This document shows positions 17,225 through 26,494 of a stretch of DNA of 64,000 bases, piece after piece. The position numbers and the translations under genes are program-made. The notes under the pieces were generated by a model. It was not told the origin of the DNA. It ran no database searches and saw only the letters and a list, made by a program, of their open reading frames with translations. Position 1 is the stretch's first letter, and the number at the start of each line of letters is the position of its first letter. The DNA is taken from positions 5,008,001-5,072,000 of the forward strand of contig NZ_JABWRY020000001.1 in NCBI RefSeq assembly GCF_014269205.2. Reading direction: 5' to 3'. This DNA is from Pseudomonas kermanshahensis (GTDB lineage Bacteria; Pseudomonadota; Gammaproteobacteria; Pseudomonadales; Pseudomonadaceae).

Positions 17225-19618
17225 TTACCAGCTATAACTCAACTTAGCCGTAACCTCCCGCCCCGGGTTGTAATAATTCGCCGTCCCCGACCCCACCACA
17301 TGCTGCTCATCAAACAGATTGCTCACATTCAGCGCAAGGTCCGTCCCCTTGGCAATCTTGTAATTCAAAGCCGCATCAAACAGCGTGGTCCCATCGCTTT
17401 TCTTGGTATTGGCCGCATCCATGTAATAGGCCCCCACATACCGCGCCCCCAGCCCAACGCTCACGTCAGTATCAGGAATGCTGTAGTAGCTCCACAGCGA
17501 GGCAGAATGCTTCGGCGCCGTGGTGAACTCTTTACCCTTCAGCGACGAGCCGTCATACAACGACCCACGCAGCACTTCAGACTCCATATACGAGTAAGCC
17601 CCGATCACGCTGATGTCTTGCGTCACCTGCGCCTTGGCTTCCAGGTCCAGGCCGCGCACGCGAGACTCACCCACCGTCTGCTGCTCGATGATGCCGCTCG
17701 GCAACACCACGGCAATGGTGACGTTCTCCTGCGTCAGGTCATAAATGGCTGCAGAGAACAACGCATCCATCCCCATGGGCGAATACTTCACGCCCACTTC
17801 GTACTGCCGGCCCGTTTGCGGGGTAACGCCAACCTGTGGCGGCGAAACGGATTCCACCATGCTCACATAGGTCGACACTTCATCGTTGACGATATAGGTC
17901 AACGCGCCGCGGTAGGAGGTTTCGGAGAAGCTGTCGTTTTCACTCGAGGCGCCGCCGATGTATTCCTTGCTGGACAGGTCCATGGAATCGTTACGCACAC
18001 CCGCGGTAGCGATGACGCGGTCGTAGAACGACAGGTTCTGCTGCAAGAAAACAGCCTTGGTCGTGGCGTCGTTCTTTTTACGGGTATACGGCGAGATATC
18101 GCCCGGCACGCCGGTGAAGATTGGGTTGGCGATATCGATGGAAGGCGCCAGGCCGTAGACGGAGCTTTGCTTGGTGGTGGAGTCGAGGTACTCCACACCC
18201 ACCAGGGTGCTGCTGTCGATGTGCTCGAACTGGGCATCGTATTGCAGCATCAGGTTGCCGTTGAGTTGGTCGGCATCGCTGTCGGTACCAAACACGTAGC
18301 GTGGGATCGTGGTGCCAACACGCGTAGGGCTGTCGCTCAGGTAGGCGTAGCCGAAGTCATCGCTCAGCTCGCTGTAACGTAGGTTGCTGCGCAGCACGAA
18401 GCCGTTGTCGAAGTCGTGGGTGATGTTGCCGCTGAGGCTGGTGCGCTCGACGTTGTGGAAGTTGTAGCTGGGCTCACCGTAAAAATCGCTGCGGTCGTAT
18501 TCCTTGTCCAGCGGGTAGCCACCGCTGTTGGGCGAGCTGTCGGTTTTCAGGTAGTCCAGGATGACGGTGGCCGAGGTGTAGTCGGTCGGCGCCCAGGTCA
18601 GGCCACCCATCACGAAGCGGTTGTCGTCTTGCGAGTGGTCGTACTCGCGGTCGCTGTTCTGCATCTTGGCGGTGAAGCGGCCGGCGACGGTTTTATCGTC
18701 GTTCAGCGCATCGCCAACATCGATGCCGGTCTCGGCATGGTCGTAGGAGCCGTAAGTGACGTAGCCCTGGCCGAACTGCTCGAAGCGGGGCTGTTTGGTC
18801 ACGAAGTTGACCGAGCCACCGGGGTCGGCCGGGCCGAAGAGGGTGGAGTTGGCGCCGCGCAAAATTTCGATGCGCTCGTAGGCGTAGGGGTCTTCGCGCA
18901 CACCGCGCATCGAGCTTAAGGTCAGGCCGTCGCGGTAGGTGGTGGCCTGGAAGCCGCGGATCTGGAAGTAGTCGTTGCGGTCGTCCGAGCCGTAGAAGTC
19001 ACTGATGACGCCTGGGGTGTAGAGCAGGGCCTCTTCGGTGGTGCTGACGCTGCGCTGCTCCATTTCCTTGCGGGTAACCACCGACACCGACGCGGGCGTG
19101 TTGAGGATGCTGGTCGCGACTTTGCCACCCACCCACAGCTCTTTGGCGACCACCGAGTCGGCGTCGTCGTCAGCATTGGCTTTGACCTTGGCATTGATGA
19201 TGACGGGCGCCAGGCGATAGTCCTCGGTCGCGCCAAGTTCAAGCGGGCCGGCAGGCTTGGTTTGCGCAATGATCAGGTAGGCATTCGGGCCTTGCTGCTC
19301 TGGCTGCAACTCGGTCCCCTGCAACAATGACGACAGTGCTGCCGACGTCTCGAGCGTGCCTTGGACGCCTTGGGTCGTGCGGTTGCCGATGCTCTGCGCA
19401 TCGTAGGACAGGCTGATGCCCGCCTGGCGCGCAAAGCGGTCGAGCGCCGGCGCCAGCGGCCCCCCCGGGATGTTCCACTGCTGCAGTTGGTTGTTGTGAT
19501 CAGTGGCCAAGGGTTGCGCAAGCGACGGCAAGGCATAGCTGCTGACAACCAACCCCAAGAAAGCGCCGTGCAGGGCACGATTGAAGGGGTGGCGCTGTGG
19601 AACCGGGGTCGAACTCAT
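17225..19618 (-). CDS. TonB-dependent siderophore receptor with N-terminal STN signalling domain
   Basis: The 797 residues contain a signal peptide (LHGAFLGLVVSSYALPSLAQ). A secretin/TonB short N-terminal domain follows (QLQQWNIPGGPLAPALDRFA, RQAGISLSYDAQSIG), then the plug (SVSVVTRKEMEQRSVSTTEE, YFQIRGF, RIEILRGANSTLFGPADPGG) and a 22-strand-type barrel ending in KLSYSW. The layout is that of ferric hydroxamate or pyoverdine-type receptors such as FoxA and FpvA. The start at 19618 has GGAGCG upstream. The STN domain normally signals to an anti-sigma factor, but no sigma/anti-sigma pair lies next to this gene. A Fur-like site is upstream. Confidence 0.93.
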   Translation of the reverse strand: MSSTPVPQRHPFNRALHGAFLGLVVSSYALPSLAQPLATDHNNQLQQWNIPGGPLAPALDRFARQAGISLSYDAQSIGNRTTQGVQGTLETSAALSSLLQGTELQPEQQGPNAYLIIAQTKPAGPLELGATEDYRLAPVIINAKVKANADDDADSVVAKELWVGGKVATSILNTPASVSVVTRKEMEQRSVSTTEEALLYTPGVISDFYGSDDRNDYFQIRGFQATTYRDGLTLSSMRGVREDPYAYERIEILRGANSTLFGPADPGGSVNFVTKQPRFEQFGQGYVTYGSYDHAETGIDVGDALNDDKTVAGRFTAKMQNSDREYDHSQDDNRFVMGGLTWAPTDYTSATVILDYLKTDSSPNSGGYPLDKEYDRSDFYGEPSYNFHNVERTSLSGNITHDFDNGFVLRSNLRYSELSDDFGYAYLSDSPTRVGTTIPRYVFGTDSDADQLNGNLMLQYDAQFEHIDSSTLVGVEYLDSTTKQSSVYGLAPSIDIANPIFTGVPGDISPYTRKKNDATTKAVFLQQNLSFYDRVIATAGVRNDSMDLSSKEYIGGASSENDSFSETSYRGALTYIVNDEVSTYVSMVESVSPPQVGVTPQTGRQYEVGVKYSPMGMDALFSAAIYDLTQENVTIAVVLPSGIIEQQTVGESRVRGLDLEAKAQVTQDISVIGAYSYMESEVLRGSLYDGSSLKGKEFTTAPKHSASLWSYYSIPDTDVSVGLGARYVGAYYMDAANTKKSDGTTLFDAALNYKIAKGTDLALNVSNLFDEQHVVGSGTANYYNPGREVTAKLSYSW

Positions 19619-19680
19619 TTTCTCGCTCCGTGGAGTGCTGGCAGACTGGCCTGTATTCCGGCCTTCTCTACAGGCCGAAC

Positions 19681-19699
19681 GAGAATGAGAAAACACCTC
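19681..19699. promoter_or_regulatory. Candidate Fur box upstream of the siderophore receptor
   Basis: GAGAATGAGAAAACACCTC matches the left part of the Fur consensus (GATAATGATAA) at 9 of 11 bases; the right part is weak. It lies about 65 bp upstream of the receptor start. Iron repression of such receptors is well established, but this particular site is an inference. Confidence 0.4.
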
Positions 19700-19770
19700 A
19701 TTTATTTTCAGGTTTCTGCGCAGCACACGTCACACGCGCGCAATTGAGCCTCCTACACCGCCGTCGAGGC

Positions 19771-20250
19771 TTACCGTGCGCCCGCTTCCACCGTTGAATG
19801 TGCCCCGTCGTCGCGGTCATTCAACTTCAGAATGTGCTCTTTGATGGAAGTACCCGCCAGGCTGACGAACGTCATATAAAAGTCCTTACCCAGATGCAGC
19901 AATGGCGAGCCTTTCAAGGAGTCGGCGGCAGCCCTTAATGTAAATACCCCGAATTCTTCCGCGATGCTTTCGATGCTGCGCGTACGCTTGGAGGGCTCGT
20001 CATAGGGCTTCTGATACCAAGTTGCGATTTGGTAGTCGACATCTTCTCGTTCAAACACCGCATACACATGGCTGACCAGGGCTATGCTGGTTTCGCGAAT
20101 CAAGCCAGGGTCGACATTGTGTTGTTCAAGCAGCGCTTCGATGGGCTGGTTCATGACAAACAGCAGGTCTGCATTCGTATAACCGGGCATCGGAGGGAAC
20201 ACGCCGGGAGGCAGTTCGATGGTTGGGGCAGGTACGTCGTCATCGTGCAT
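19771..20250 (-). CDS. Hypothetical protein
   Basis: I do not recognise this 159-residue protein. It has an acidic, proline-rich start (DDDVPAPTIELPPGVFPPMP), no clear signal peptide or membrane helix, and mixed charged helices. The start at 20250 is set by GAAGGAGC eight bases upstream. It lies between the receptor (152 bp away, same strand) and an MFS exporter (107 bp away, same strand). It could share a transcript with either, but nothing ties it to iron or efflux. Confidence 0.7.
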   Translation of the reverse strand: MHDDDVPAPTIELPPGVFPPMPGYTNADLLFVMNQPIEALLEQHNVDPGLIRETSIALVSHVYAVFEREDVDYQIATWYQKPYDEPSKRTRSIESIAEEFGVFTLRAAADSLKGSPLLHLGKDFYMTFVSLAGTSIKEHILKLNDRDDGAHSTVEAGAR

Positions 20251-20357
20251 GTGAAGCTCCTTCTTCAGCCTGAATTGGCGCGCAGTCAATTACATTTGCC
20301 AATTGAATTAGTTGCGCGTCAAGAAGAAACAATCGCATTGCGCCCACGGCCTCATCA

Positions 20358-21899
20358 CTAGCCTTCGGTTAAACGTGCATCCTGCAGGGCCGGCAGGGGT
20401 CGGCTCAGTAACACGCCGACCAGCACCGCGAACAGCAGCGCCGCCACGCCCGCCACGTGCAACACGGCTTCAAACCCTCCGATGAAGGCCTGGCGGGCCA
20501 AAGGCGCCACTGCCTCACGCAGGCCAGGGTCCAGCGCGGTTAAAGCCGCCTGCAGGTCGCCCGCGGCAACGCGCGTGGCCATCGTGGCAACCTCGCCCAA
20601 ATGCGCGGGCGCCACGGCGGCCATGGCCTCGTGCAGCAGTTGGCCGCTACGGGCCGCCAGCACGCCGCCGAGCACTCCGATGGCCAACACGATCGCGCCG
20701 AAGCGCGTGGTGGTGCTCAGCCCTGAGGCCATGCCGGTACGCTCACGGGGCACGCAGGCCATGATGTTTTTCTGCGTATCGCCATTGAGCAGCCCTGCCC
20801 CCGCGCCCAGCACCACGCTGGCCAGGGCAAAAGCGCTGTAGCCGCCGTAGCCAGCGGCCCAGGCACACAGCAGGTTGCCTGCGCCCACCAGCAACAGGCC
20901 AAGGGCGAACACCTGGGCCGGGCTCAGGTGAGTGGCCAGGCGCATGCCCAGGCGGGGTGTCAGCAGCATGGCCACGGCGAACGGCAGCATCCCCGCCCCC
21001 GCCGCCAGGGCCGACAGTTGAAGGCCGTTTTGCAGGTAGAGCGGCAGCAGGGTCATCATCACCTGGGCACAGGCCGCATAGCCAAACATGCCCAACAGGG
21101 CACCCACGAAACGCCCGCTGCGCATCAGCCGCAGGTCGATCATCGGCCGTGTCTGGCTGCGTTCGACCATGATGAACAGGCCGAACAGGAATGCGCTGAT
21201 CAGCAGCCGCGCCAGGGTCTGGGCGCTGCCCCAACCGGCTTGGTTGGCGTCGATCATTGCCCAGATCAGGTAGCCCAGGCTGCCTGCGAAGGTCAGGCTA
21301 CCCCAGGGGTCGAGGCGTGCTGCGGCGCTGTCGCGAGACGGCTCGACGCTGCGCAGTACCATCACGGCCAGCACCGCCACCAATGGCAGGTTGATGTAGA
21401 AGATCCAGCGCCAGCCAAGCGTGCTGGCGATCACCCCGCCGAGCAGGGGCGCGAAGGTGATGGTGGCGCCCATGCAGGCGCCCCAGAAGGCCCAGGCGCG
21501 CAGGCGTTCCTGGGGTTCATGGAAGCGGTGGCCGATGGCGGCGAGTGCCGAGGTCAGCAACATGGCGGCGCCGATGCCCTTGGCCGCTCTGGCCAGGTTG
21601 AGGAACATTAAGCTGGGGGCTGCGCCGCAGGCCAGCGAGGCGATGCCGAACACCGCCAGGCCGATCAGCAGCAGGCGGCGTCGGCCAAAGCGGTCGGCCA
21701 GGCTGCCGGCGGGCAGCAGGCAGGCGGCGAAGGCCAGCAGGTAGGCGCTGACCACCCATTCGATATCAGCGAACGCGCCGGACAGGTCGCGGGCGATGCT
21801 GGGCAGGCTGACGGCGACGATGTTGGTGTCGAGGATGATCAGGGCGCAGACCAGTGAGGCGGTGAGCAGGGTGAAGCGCGGGGAAGCGGGCGTGGGCAT
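20358..21899 (-). CDS. MFS exporter, DHA2 (EmrB/QacA) family
   Basis: This 513-residue, 14-helix-type major facilitator has the DHA2 hallmarks. Helix 1 contains LIILDTNIVAVSLPSIARDL, motif A is LADRFGRRRLLLIGLAVFG, and motif C-like GATITFAPLLGGVIASTLGW and the second-half glycine-rich helices follow. It should export drugs or metabolites by proton exchange. The start at 21899 has GGAG at correct spacing; the frame extends further upstream only through REP DNA. It is divergent from a LysR regulator that probably controls it. Confidence 0.9.
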   Translation of the reverse strand: MPTPASPRFTLLTASLVCALIILDTNIVAVSLPSIARDLSGAFADIEWVVSAYLLAFAACLLPAGSLADRFGRRRLLLIGLAVFGIASLACGAAPSLMFLNLARAAKGIGAAMLLTSALAAIGHRFHEPQERLRAWAFWGACMGATITFAPLLGGVIASTLGWRWIFYINLPLVAVLAVMVLRSVEPSRDSAAARLDPWGSLTFAGSLGYLIWAMIDANQAGWGSAQTLARLLISAFLFGLFIMVERSQTRPMIDLRLMRSGRFVGALLGMFGYAACAQVMMTLLPLYLQNGLQLSALAAGAGMLPFAVAMLLTPRLGMRLATHLSPAQVFALGLLLVGAGNLLCAWAAGYGGYSAFALASVVLGAGAGLLNGDTQKNIMACVPRERTGMASGLSTTTRFGAIVLAIGVLGGVLAARSGQLLHEAMAAVAPAHLGEVATMATRVAAGDLQAALTALDPGLREAVAPLARQAFIGGFEAVLHVAGVAALLFAVLVGVLLSRPLPALQDARLTEG

Positions 21900-21929
21900 G
21901 GCAAGGCTCCGAAGGCGGGCTGGATCTTT

Positions 21930-22049
21930 GGGGCCGCTGCGCGCCCCTTCGCAGCACAAGGCTGCTCCTACAGGTGCAGCGCATGCCTTGGGTGCTGCGC
22001 TGTACCTGTAGGAGCAGCCTTGTGCTGCGAAGGGGCGCGCAGCGGCCCC
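21930..22049. repeat. REP doublet with 53-bp arms
   Basis: The arms at about 21930-21982 and 21997-22049 pair at 52 of 53 positions around a short centre. The core is CTGTAGGAGCAGCCTTG with GCTGCGAAGGGGCGC. It lies in the promoter gap between the divergent MFS and lysR genes. Confidence 0.88.
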
Positions 22050-22184
22050 GGCAATATCACTCACAGCACCGATACCTTTGCCGCCATGGCACCAGCCTTG
22101 TAGTGTTGTCTTCACCCTAACGCCATCAGCCCCACGGCTTGTTAGCCACAGTGGCCCGCGTCATTAGCTTGCAGGTAACACCGC

Positions 22185-23045
22185 ATGGAAATCCGCCATT
22201 TCCGCTACTTCCTCTGCGTCGCCCAGCACGGCCATTTCACCCGTGCCGCAGAACAGTTGGGCATCGCTCCGCCTACCCTCAGCCGGCAGATCCAGGACAT
22301 GGAACGCGAGCTGGGCGTGCGCCTGTTCGAGCGCAGCCAACGCGAGGTGAACCTCACCGCTGCAGGCCAGGCATTGCTGATCGAAGCCGAGCAGGCCGTA
22401 CGCCAGTTCGATGTCGCACAACTGGGCGCGCAGCGTGCAGGGCGCGGCGAAAGCGGGCGTATCGAGATGGGCTATGTGGCCTCTGCCGCGTATTCGGGCA
22501 TGCTGCAGCGGCAGGTGACCGGCTTTAGCGAAAGCCACCCGGACGTACGCCTGAACATCCGCGAGCTGCCCATGTTGGAGTTGCCTGGACAGGTGCGCGA
22601 TGGCCTGCTCGACCTCGCCTACGTGCGCTCGCCGATGGAGCTGCCTGAAGAACTGGAAGCCATCGCCCTGCACCAGGAAGGTTTCGTTCTCGCCCTGCCT
22701 GCCAACTCGCGGATCAATGAGTTGCCACAGATCCCTGCATCACGCCTGGCCAATGAGACCTTCATCCTCCCCGAGCAGATTTCCGGCACGCTCGAAGTCT
22801 CGGCACAAGGTGGTTTCGTGCCACGGCTCGGCCCGCAACCCGGGAGCCTGGTCGCGGTCATCACCTTGGTTTCGTTGGGCCAGGGCATCGCCGTGGTGCC
22901 GGAGTCGGTCGTGCAGCGCATCAGCCTGGCGCAGGTGAATTACCGGCGTATCGCCGATTGCCAGGCCAGCTCATGGCTGAGCCTGATTCATCGGCGTTTC
23001 GAAAAGGCACCTGCGGTGATCAGGTACATCGAGATGATGCGCTGA
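22185..23045 (+). CDS. LysR-type transcriptional regulator
   Basis: The 286 residues begin with the LysR winged helix (MEIRHFRYFLCVAQHGHFTR, AAEQLGIAPPTLSRQIQDME, LGVRLFERSQREVNLTAAG), followed by a periplasmic-binding-like effector domain (GYVASAAYSGMLQRQV, LVAVITLVSLGQGIAVVPES). It sits divergent from the DHA2 exporter 285 bp away. By the usual LysR rule it would control that gene in response to a small ligand. Confidence 0.9.
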   Translation: MEIRHFRYFLCVAQHGHFTRAAEQLGIAPPTLSRQIQDMERELGVRLFERSQREVNLTAAGQALLIEAEQAVRQFDVAQLGAQRAGRGESGRIEMGYVASAAYSGMLQRQVTGFSESHPDVRLNIRELPMLELPGQVRDGLLDLAYVRSPMELPEELEAIALHQEGFVLALPANSRINELPQIPASRLANETFILPEQISGTLEVSAQGGFVPRLGPQPGSLVAVITLVSLGQGIAVVPESVVQRISLAQVNYRRIADCQASSWLSLIHRRFEKAPAVIRYIEMMR

Positions 23046-23081
23046 TCCCCCGCAGTAAACGTCTCACCCCATCGCCTGTAA

Positions 23082-23199
23082 TGGGGCCGCTTTGCGGCCC
23101 ATCGCGGCACAAGGCCGCTCCCACAATGTTCGCGTATGCCCTGTAAATAGGGCATAACGCGGTCGGTGTGAGAGCGGCCCCGGCATTCTTAAGTGAACA
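23082..23199. repeat. REP sequences after lysR
   Basis: A REP unit at 23082-23124 (GGGGCCGCTTTGCGGCCC, then GGCACAAGGCCGCTCCCAC) is followed by a second, shorter inverted piece (GAGAGCGGCCCCGGCATTC) and the box TTAAGTGAACAG near 23188. The same box occurs in the inverted repeat at 17094-17202. The unit lies between convergent genes. Confidence 0.75.
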
Positions 23200-23224
23200 G
23201 GGGTGAGACTTTTGGCGTGGACGA

Positions 23225-24625
23225 TTAAGCCGATCCCCTCACCGACCGCGCCGCCACTGCCTGCGTATGCCCACGCGATGTGACTATCCCCAGGAAGGAA
23301 ATCACGATCGCCAGGCCCAGTGTCGAGCTCACTTCCACCCGGTGCTCAGGCGTATACATCATCACCGCCAGCGCCGCGGCGATGAAGATGATCACCGCCC
23401 AGGTCAGCCATGGGAACAGCCACATACGGAACTTCAGTTCGGCGTTCTCGCGCTCCAGACGGCGGCGCATGCGCAGCTGGGAGATGGCGATGACCATGTA
23501 CACCAGCAAGGCGATGGCGCCAGAGCTGGCCAGCAGGAACTCGAACACGCCTTTGGGCGCGAAGTAGTTGAGGATGGCGATGGCCGCGCCAATCAGGGTG
23601 CTGCCAAATACCGCCGAGCGCGGCACGCCGACCTTGGAGGTCTTGTTGAGGAAGGCCGGTGCGTCACCGCGCTTGGCCAGCGAATACATCATCCGCGAGG
23701 CAATGTAGATCGACGAGTTCATGCAGCTGGTCACGGCCACCAGCACCACCAGGTCGACCATGAAGGCTGCGTTGGGGATGTTCATGATCTCCAGCGCACG
23801 CTGGTAGGAGCCGACCACCGCCAATTGTGGATCGTTCCACGGCACTACTGAGATGATCACGAAGATCGACAGGATGTAGAAGGTGCTGATCCGCCAGATT
23901 ACCGAACGCGTGGCCTTGGCGATGTTGCGTGACGGGTCGCTGGACTCGGAGGCGGCGATGGTCACGGCCTCGGTACCGATGAAGCTGAACATCACGGTGA
24001 TGAAGGCACCGATGACGGCAGACCAGCCCTTGGGCGCGAAACCGCCGTGCTCGGCGACCAACGTGCTCAAACCGCTGACTTCACGGTTTGGCAGCCAGCC
24101 CATCAAGGCCGCGAAGCCCAGGCCGATGAAGCCGAGGATGGCGGTGACCTTGAGAATCGCGAACCAGAACTCGAACTCGCCGTACTTGGCCACGCTGAAC
24201 AGGTTGGTACCTGCCAACAGCAGCACCGAGGCCAGTGCGAAGATCCAGCTGTCCACTTGCGGGAACCAAGCGTTCAGTACATGCCCCGCCGCCAGTGCCT
24301 CGATGGGGATGACCAACACCCAGAACCACCAGTACAACCAGCCAATGGTGTAGCCAGCCCAGCGGCCAATGGCCTGGTCGGCGTAGGTGGAGAAGGACCC
24401 GGTATCAGGATGCGCGACGGCCATTTCGCCGAGCATGCGCATGACCAGTACCACCAGGGTGCCGGCCACGAAGTAAGAAATTATGGTGGCTGGCCCGGCC
24501 GCGGCAATCGCGTGCCCGGAGCCTACGAATAGTCCTGCACCGATAATGCCCGCGATGGACAGCATCGTTACATGACGTGGCTTGAAACCTTGTGCAAGGT
24601 TGCCATCAGATCCCACGGTGTTCAT
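23225..24625 (-). CDS. gabP: Amino-acid permease of the APC family, GABA permease-like
   Basis: This 466-residue, 12-helix transporter has the AAT-family start FKPRHVTMLSIAGIIGAGLF with VGSGHAIAAAGPA. The conserved MLGEMAVAHPDTGSFSTYAD is the amphipathic loop after helix 2, and FSFIGTEAVTIAASES lies in helix 6. It is closest in feel to GabP and related permeases for GABA, proline or aromatic amino acids; the exact substrate is inferred. It is a stand-alone gene with a 495-bp upstream gap. Confidence 0.82.
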   Translation of the reverse strand: MNTVGSDGNLAQGFKPRHVTMLSIAGIIGAGLFVGSGHAIAAAGPATIISYFVAGTLVVLVMRMLGEMAVAHPDTGSFSTYADQAIGRWAGYTIGWLYWWFWVLVIPIEALAAGHVLNAWFPQVDSWIFALASVLLLAGTNLFSVAKYGEFEFWFAILKVTAILGFIGLGFAALMGWLPNREVSGLSTLVAEHGGFAPKGWSAVIGAFITVMFSFIGTEAVTIAASESSDPSRNIAKATRSVIWRISTFYILSIFVIISVVPWNDPQLAVVGSYQRALEIMNIPNAAFMVDLVVLVAVTSCMNSSIYIASRMMYSLAKRGDAPAFLNKTSKVGVPRSAVFGSTLIGAAIAILNYFAPKGVFEFLLASSGAIALLVYMVIAISQLRMRRRLERENAELKFRMWLFPWLTWAVIIFIAAALAVMMYTPEHRVEVSSTLGLAIVISFLGIVTSRGHTQAVAARSVRGSA

Positions 24626-25120
24626 TGATCTTGTTCTCTTTTTGCTGACACAAGGAAGGACGGGGGCAGGCGTAGGCGAACATTATCTCCTAGAGAGTCC
24701 ATCGGAATGACACATCACTCACGCGCTGTTGTTGGCCTTTTGCACGCATTCAGAGCAACGCACCAGCAGAATTCGAGGTCCATTTAAGCCCCGTAAGGCG
24801 TAGGAAAATTACACGAGAACGTCCCGCAGGTGTGCGATCACGACAACGCTTTTCCATTCCCGCCAGATGTCGCGATTGGCATGTCCAAACGCGCCATCGG
24901 GCCGTCTGAAGCTATCGTTTTTCATTTGGGTGTGCATCGCCCTGCAACGCTTGCTGCATCGTCAGGGCTCGGATTCTTGCACTGTAGGAGCAGCCTTGTG
25001 CTGCGAAGAGGCCGGTGAACACAGCAGAGATTCACTGTGTGTTCACCGGCCTCTTCGCAGCACAAGGCTGCTCCTACACAGAGGGTGTGTTGGGCGCTTG
25101 GGCAGCGCGCTAGAAAGGGC
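24626..25120. other. Intergenic region upstream of the permease
   Basis: 495 bp without a convincing gene. The right part holds the REP doublet at 24983-25078. The left 350 bp presumably contain the permease promoter. Short frames here have no start signals or recognisable products. Confidence 0.6.
24983..25078. repeat. REP doublet with perfect 41-bp arms
   Basis: Arms starting TGTAGGAGCAGCCTTGTGCT continue through GCGAAGAGGCCGGTGAACACA and are repeated exactly in reverse, with about 14 bp between them. It lies downstream of gudD and upstream of the permease. Confidence 0.9.
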
Positions 25121-26476
25121 TCAGCGCACCAGGCAAGGGCGCTTGTTGTCGAACTGCCAGCCCGGTATCAGAAACTGCATCGCCACGCTGTCATCCCGCG
25201 CCCCGAGGCCCATGTTGCGGTAGCACTCGTGCGCCTTGGCCAGTTGGTCTTCATCGATCTCCACACCCAACCCAGGCCGCGCCGGCACGTGCACATGGCC
25301 GTCGACGATACGCAGCGGCTCACGCGTCAGGCGCTGGCCGTCCTGCCAGATCCAGTGGGTGTCGATGGCGGTGATTTCACCCGGCGCGGCGGCAGCCACC
25401 TGGGTGAACATGGCCAGGGAGATGTCGAAGTGGTTGTTCGAGTGCGAGCCCCAGGTCAGCCCCCAGTCGTTGCACATCTGCGCCACCCGCACCGAGCCCT
25501 GCAAGGTCCAGAAGTGCGGGTCGGCCAGCGGGATGTCCACCGATTGCAGTTGGATCGCATGGCCCATCTGGCGCCAGTCGGTGGCGATCATGTTGGTGGC
25601 GGTGGGCAGCCCCGTGGCACGACGGAACTCGGCCATCACCTCGCGGCCCGAGTAGCCGTTTTCGGCACCGCAGGGGTCTTCGGCATAGGCCAGCACGTCG
25701 TGCTTGTCACGGCACAAGGCGATGGCCTCTTTAAGCGACCAGGCGCCGTTCGGGTCGAGGGTGATGCGCGCATCGGGGAAGCGTTCGGCCAGGGCGGTCA
25801 CTGCCTCCATCTCTTCCTCACCGCGCAATACGCCACCCTTGAGCTTGAAGTCACTGAAGCCATAGCGCTGCCAGGCGGCTTCGGCCAGGCGCACGACCGC
25901 GTCCGGGGTCAGGGCCTTCTCGTGGCGCACGCGGAACCAGTCATCGTCCGCCTCCGCCTCGCTGCGGTAGGCCAAGTCGGTCTGCTGGCGGTCGCCGATG
26001 TAGAACAGGTAACCGAGCATCTTCACCGCCTCGCGCTGCTGCCCTTCGCCGAGCAGTGCGGCCATGGGCACATTCAGGTGCTGGCCAAGCAGGTCGAGCA
26101 ATGCAGATTCGATGGCTGTCACTGCGTGCACGGTGATGCGCAGGTCGAAAGTCTGCAGCCCGCGGCCGCCGGCATCGCGGTTGGCGAAGGCCTGGCGCAT
26201 GGCGTTGAGCACGCGCTGGTAATGGCCGATGGGCTGGCCTACGACCAGGCTGCGGGCATCTTCCAGGGTCTGGCGAATCTTCTCGCCACCCGGCACCTCG
26301 CCCAGGCCGGTGTTGCCAGCGCTGTCGCGCAGCACTACCACGTTGCGGGTGAAGTACGGGCCATGGGCGCCACTGAGGTTGAGCAGCATGCTGTCGTGGC
26401 CAGCCACCGGGATCACGCGCAAATCGGTGACCACGGGGGTGGCGGTGTGAACGGCGGGAGTCGTCTGCATGTTCAT
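25121..26476 (-). CDS. gudD: Glucarate dehydratase
   Basis: GudD, an enolase-superfamily enzyme, dehydrates D-glucarate (and L-idarate) to 5-keto-4-deoxyglucarate. The 451 residues show the N-terminal capping domain ([27 protein letters not shown]). The barrel carries the KxK base motif [14 protein letters not shown], metal ligands in [10 protein letters not shown] and [14 protein letters not shown], and the His base in [10 protein letters not shown]. Length and motifs match the family fully. The next gene upstream is a glucarate-type transporter, so this is the first catabolic step of an aldarate pathway. An alternative start is two codons later. Confidence 0.96.
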   Translation of the reverse strand: MNMQTTPAVHTATPVVTDLRVIPVAGHDSMLLNLSGAHGPYFTRNVVVLRDSAGNTGLGEVPGGEKIRQTLEDARSLVVGQPIGHYQRVLNAMRQAFANRDAGGRGLQTFDLRITVHAVTAIESALLDLLGQHLNVPMAALLGEGQQREAVKMLGYLFYIGDRQQTDLAYRSEAEADDDWFRVRHEKALTPDAVVRLAEAAWQRYGFSDFKLKGGVLRGEEEMEAVTALAERFPDARITLDPNGAWSLKEAIALCRDKHDVLAYAEDPCGAENGYSGREVMAEFRRATGLPTATNMIATDWRQMGHAIQLQSVDIPLADPHFWTLQGSVRVAQMCNDWGLTWGSHSNNHFDISLAMFTQVAAAAPGEITAIDTHWIWQDGQRLTREPLRIVDGHVHVPARPGLGVEIDEDQLAKAHECYRNMGLGARDDSVAMQFLIPGWQFDNKRPCLVR

Positions 26477-26494
26477 GGTTTTATCTCGCAGTCA

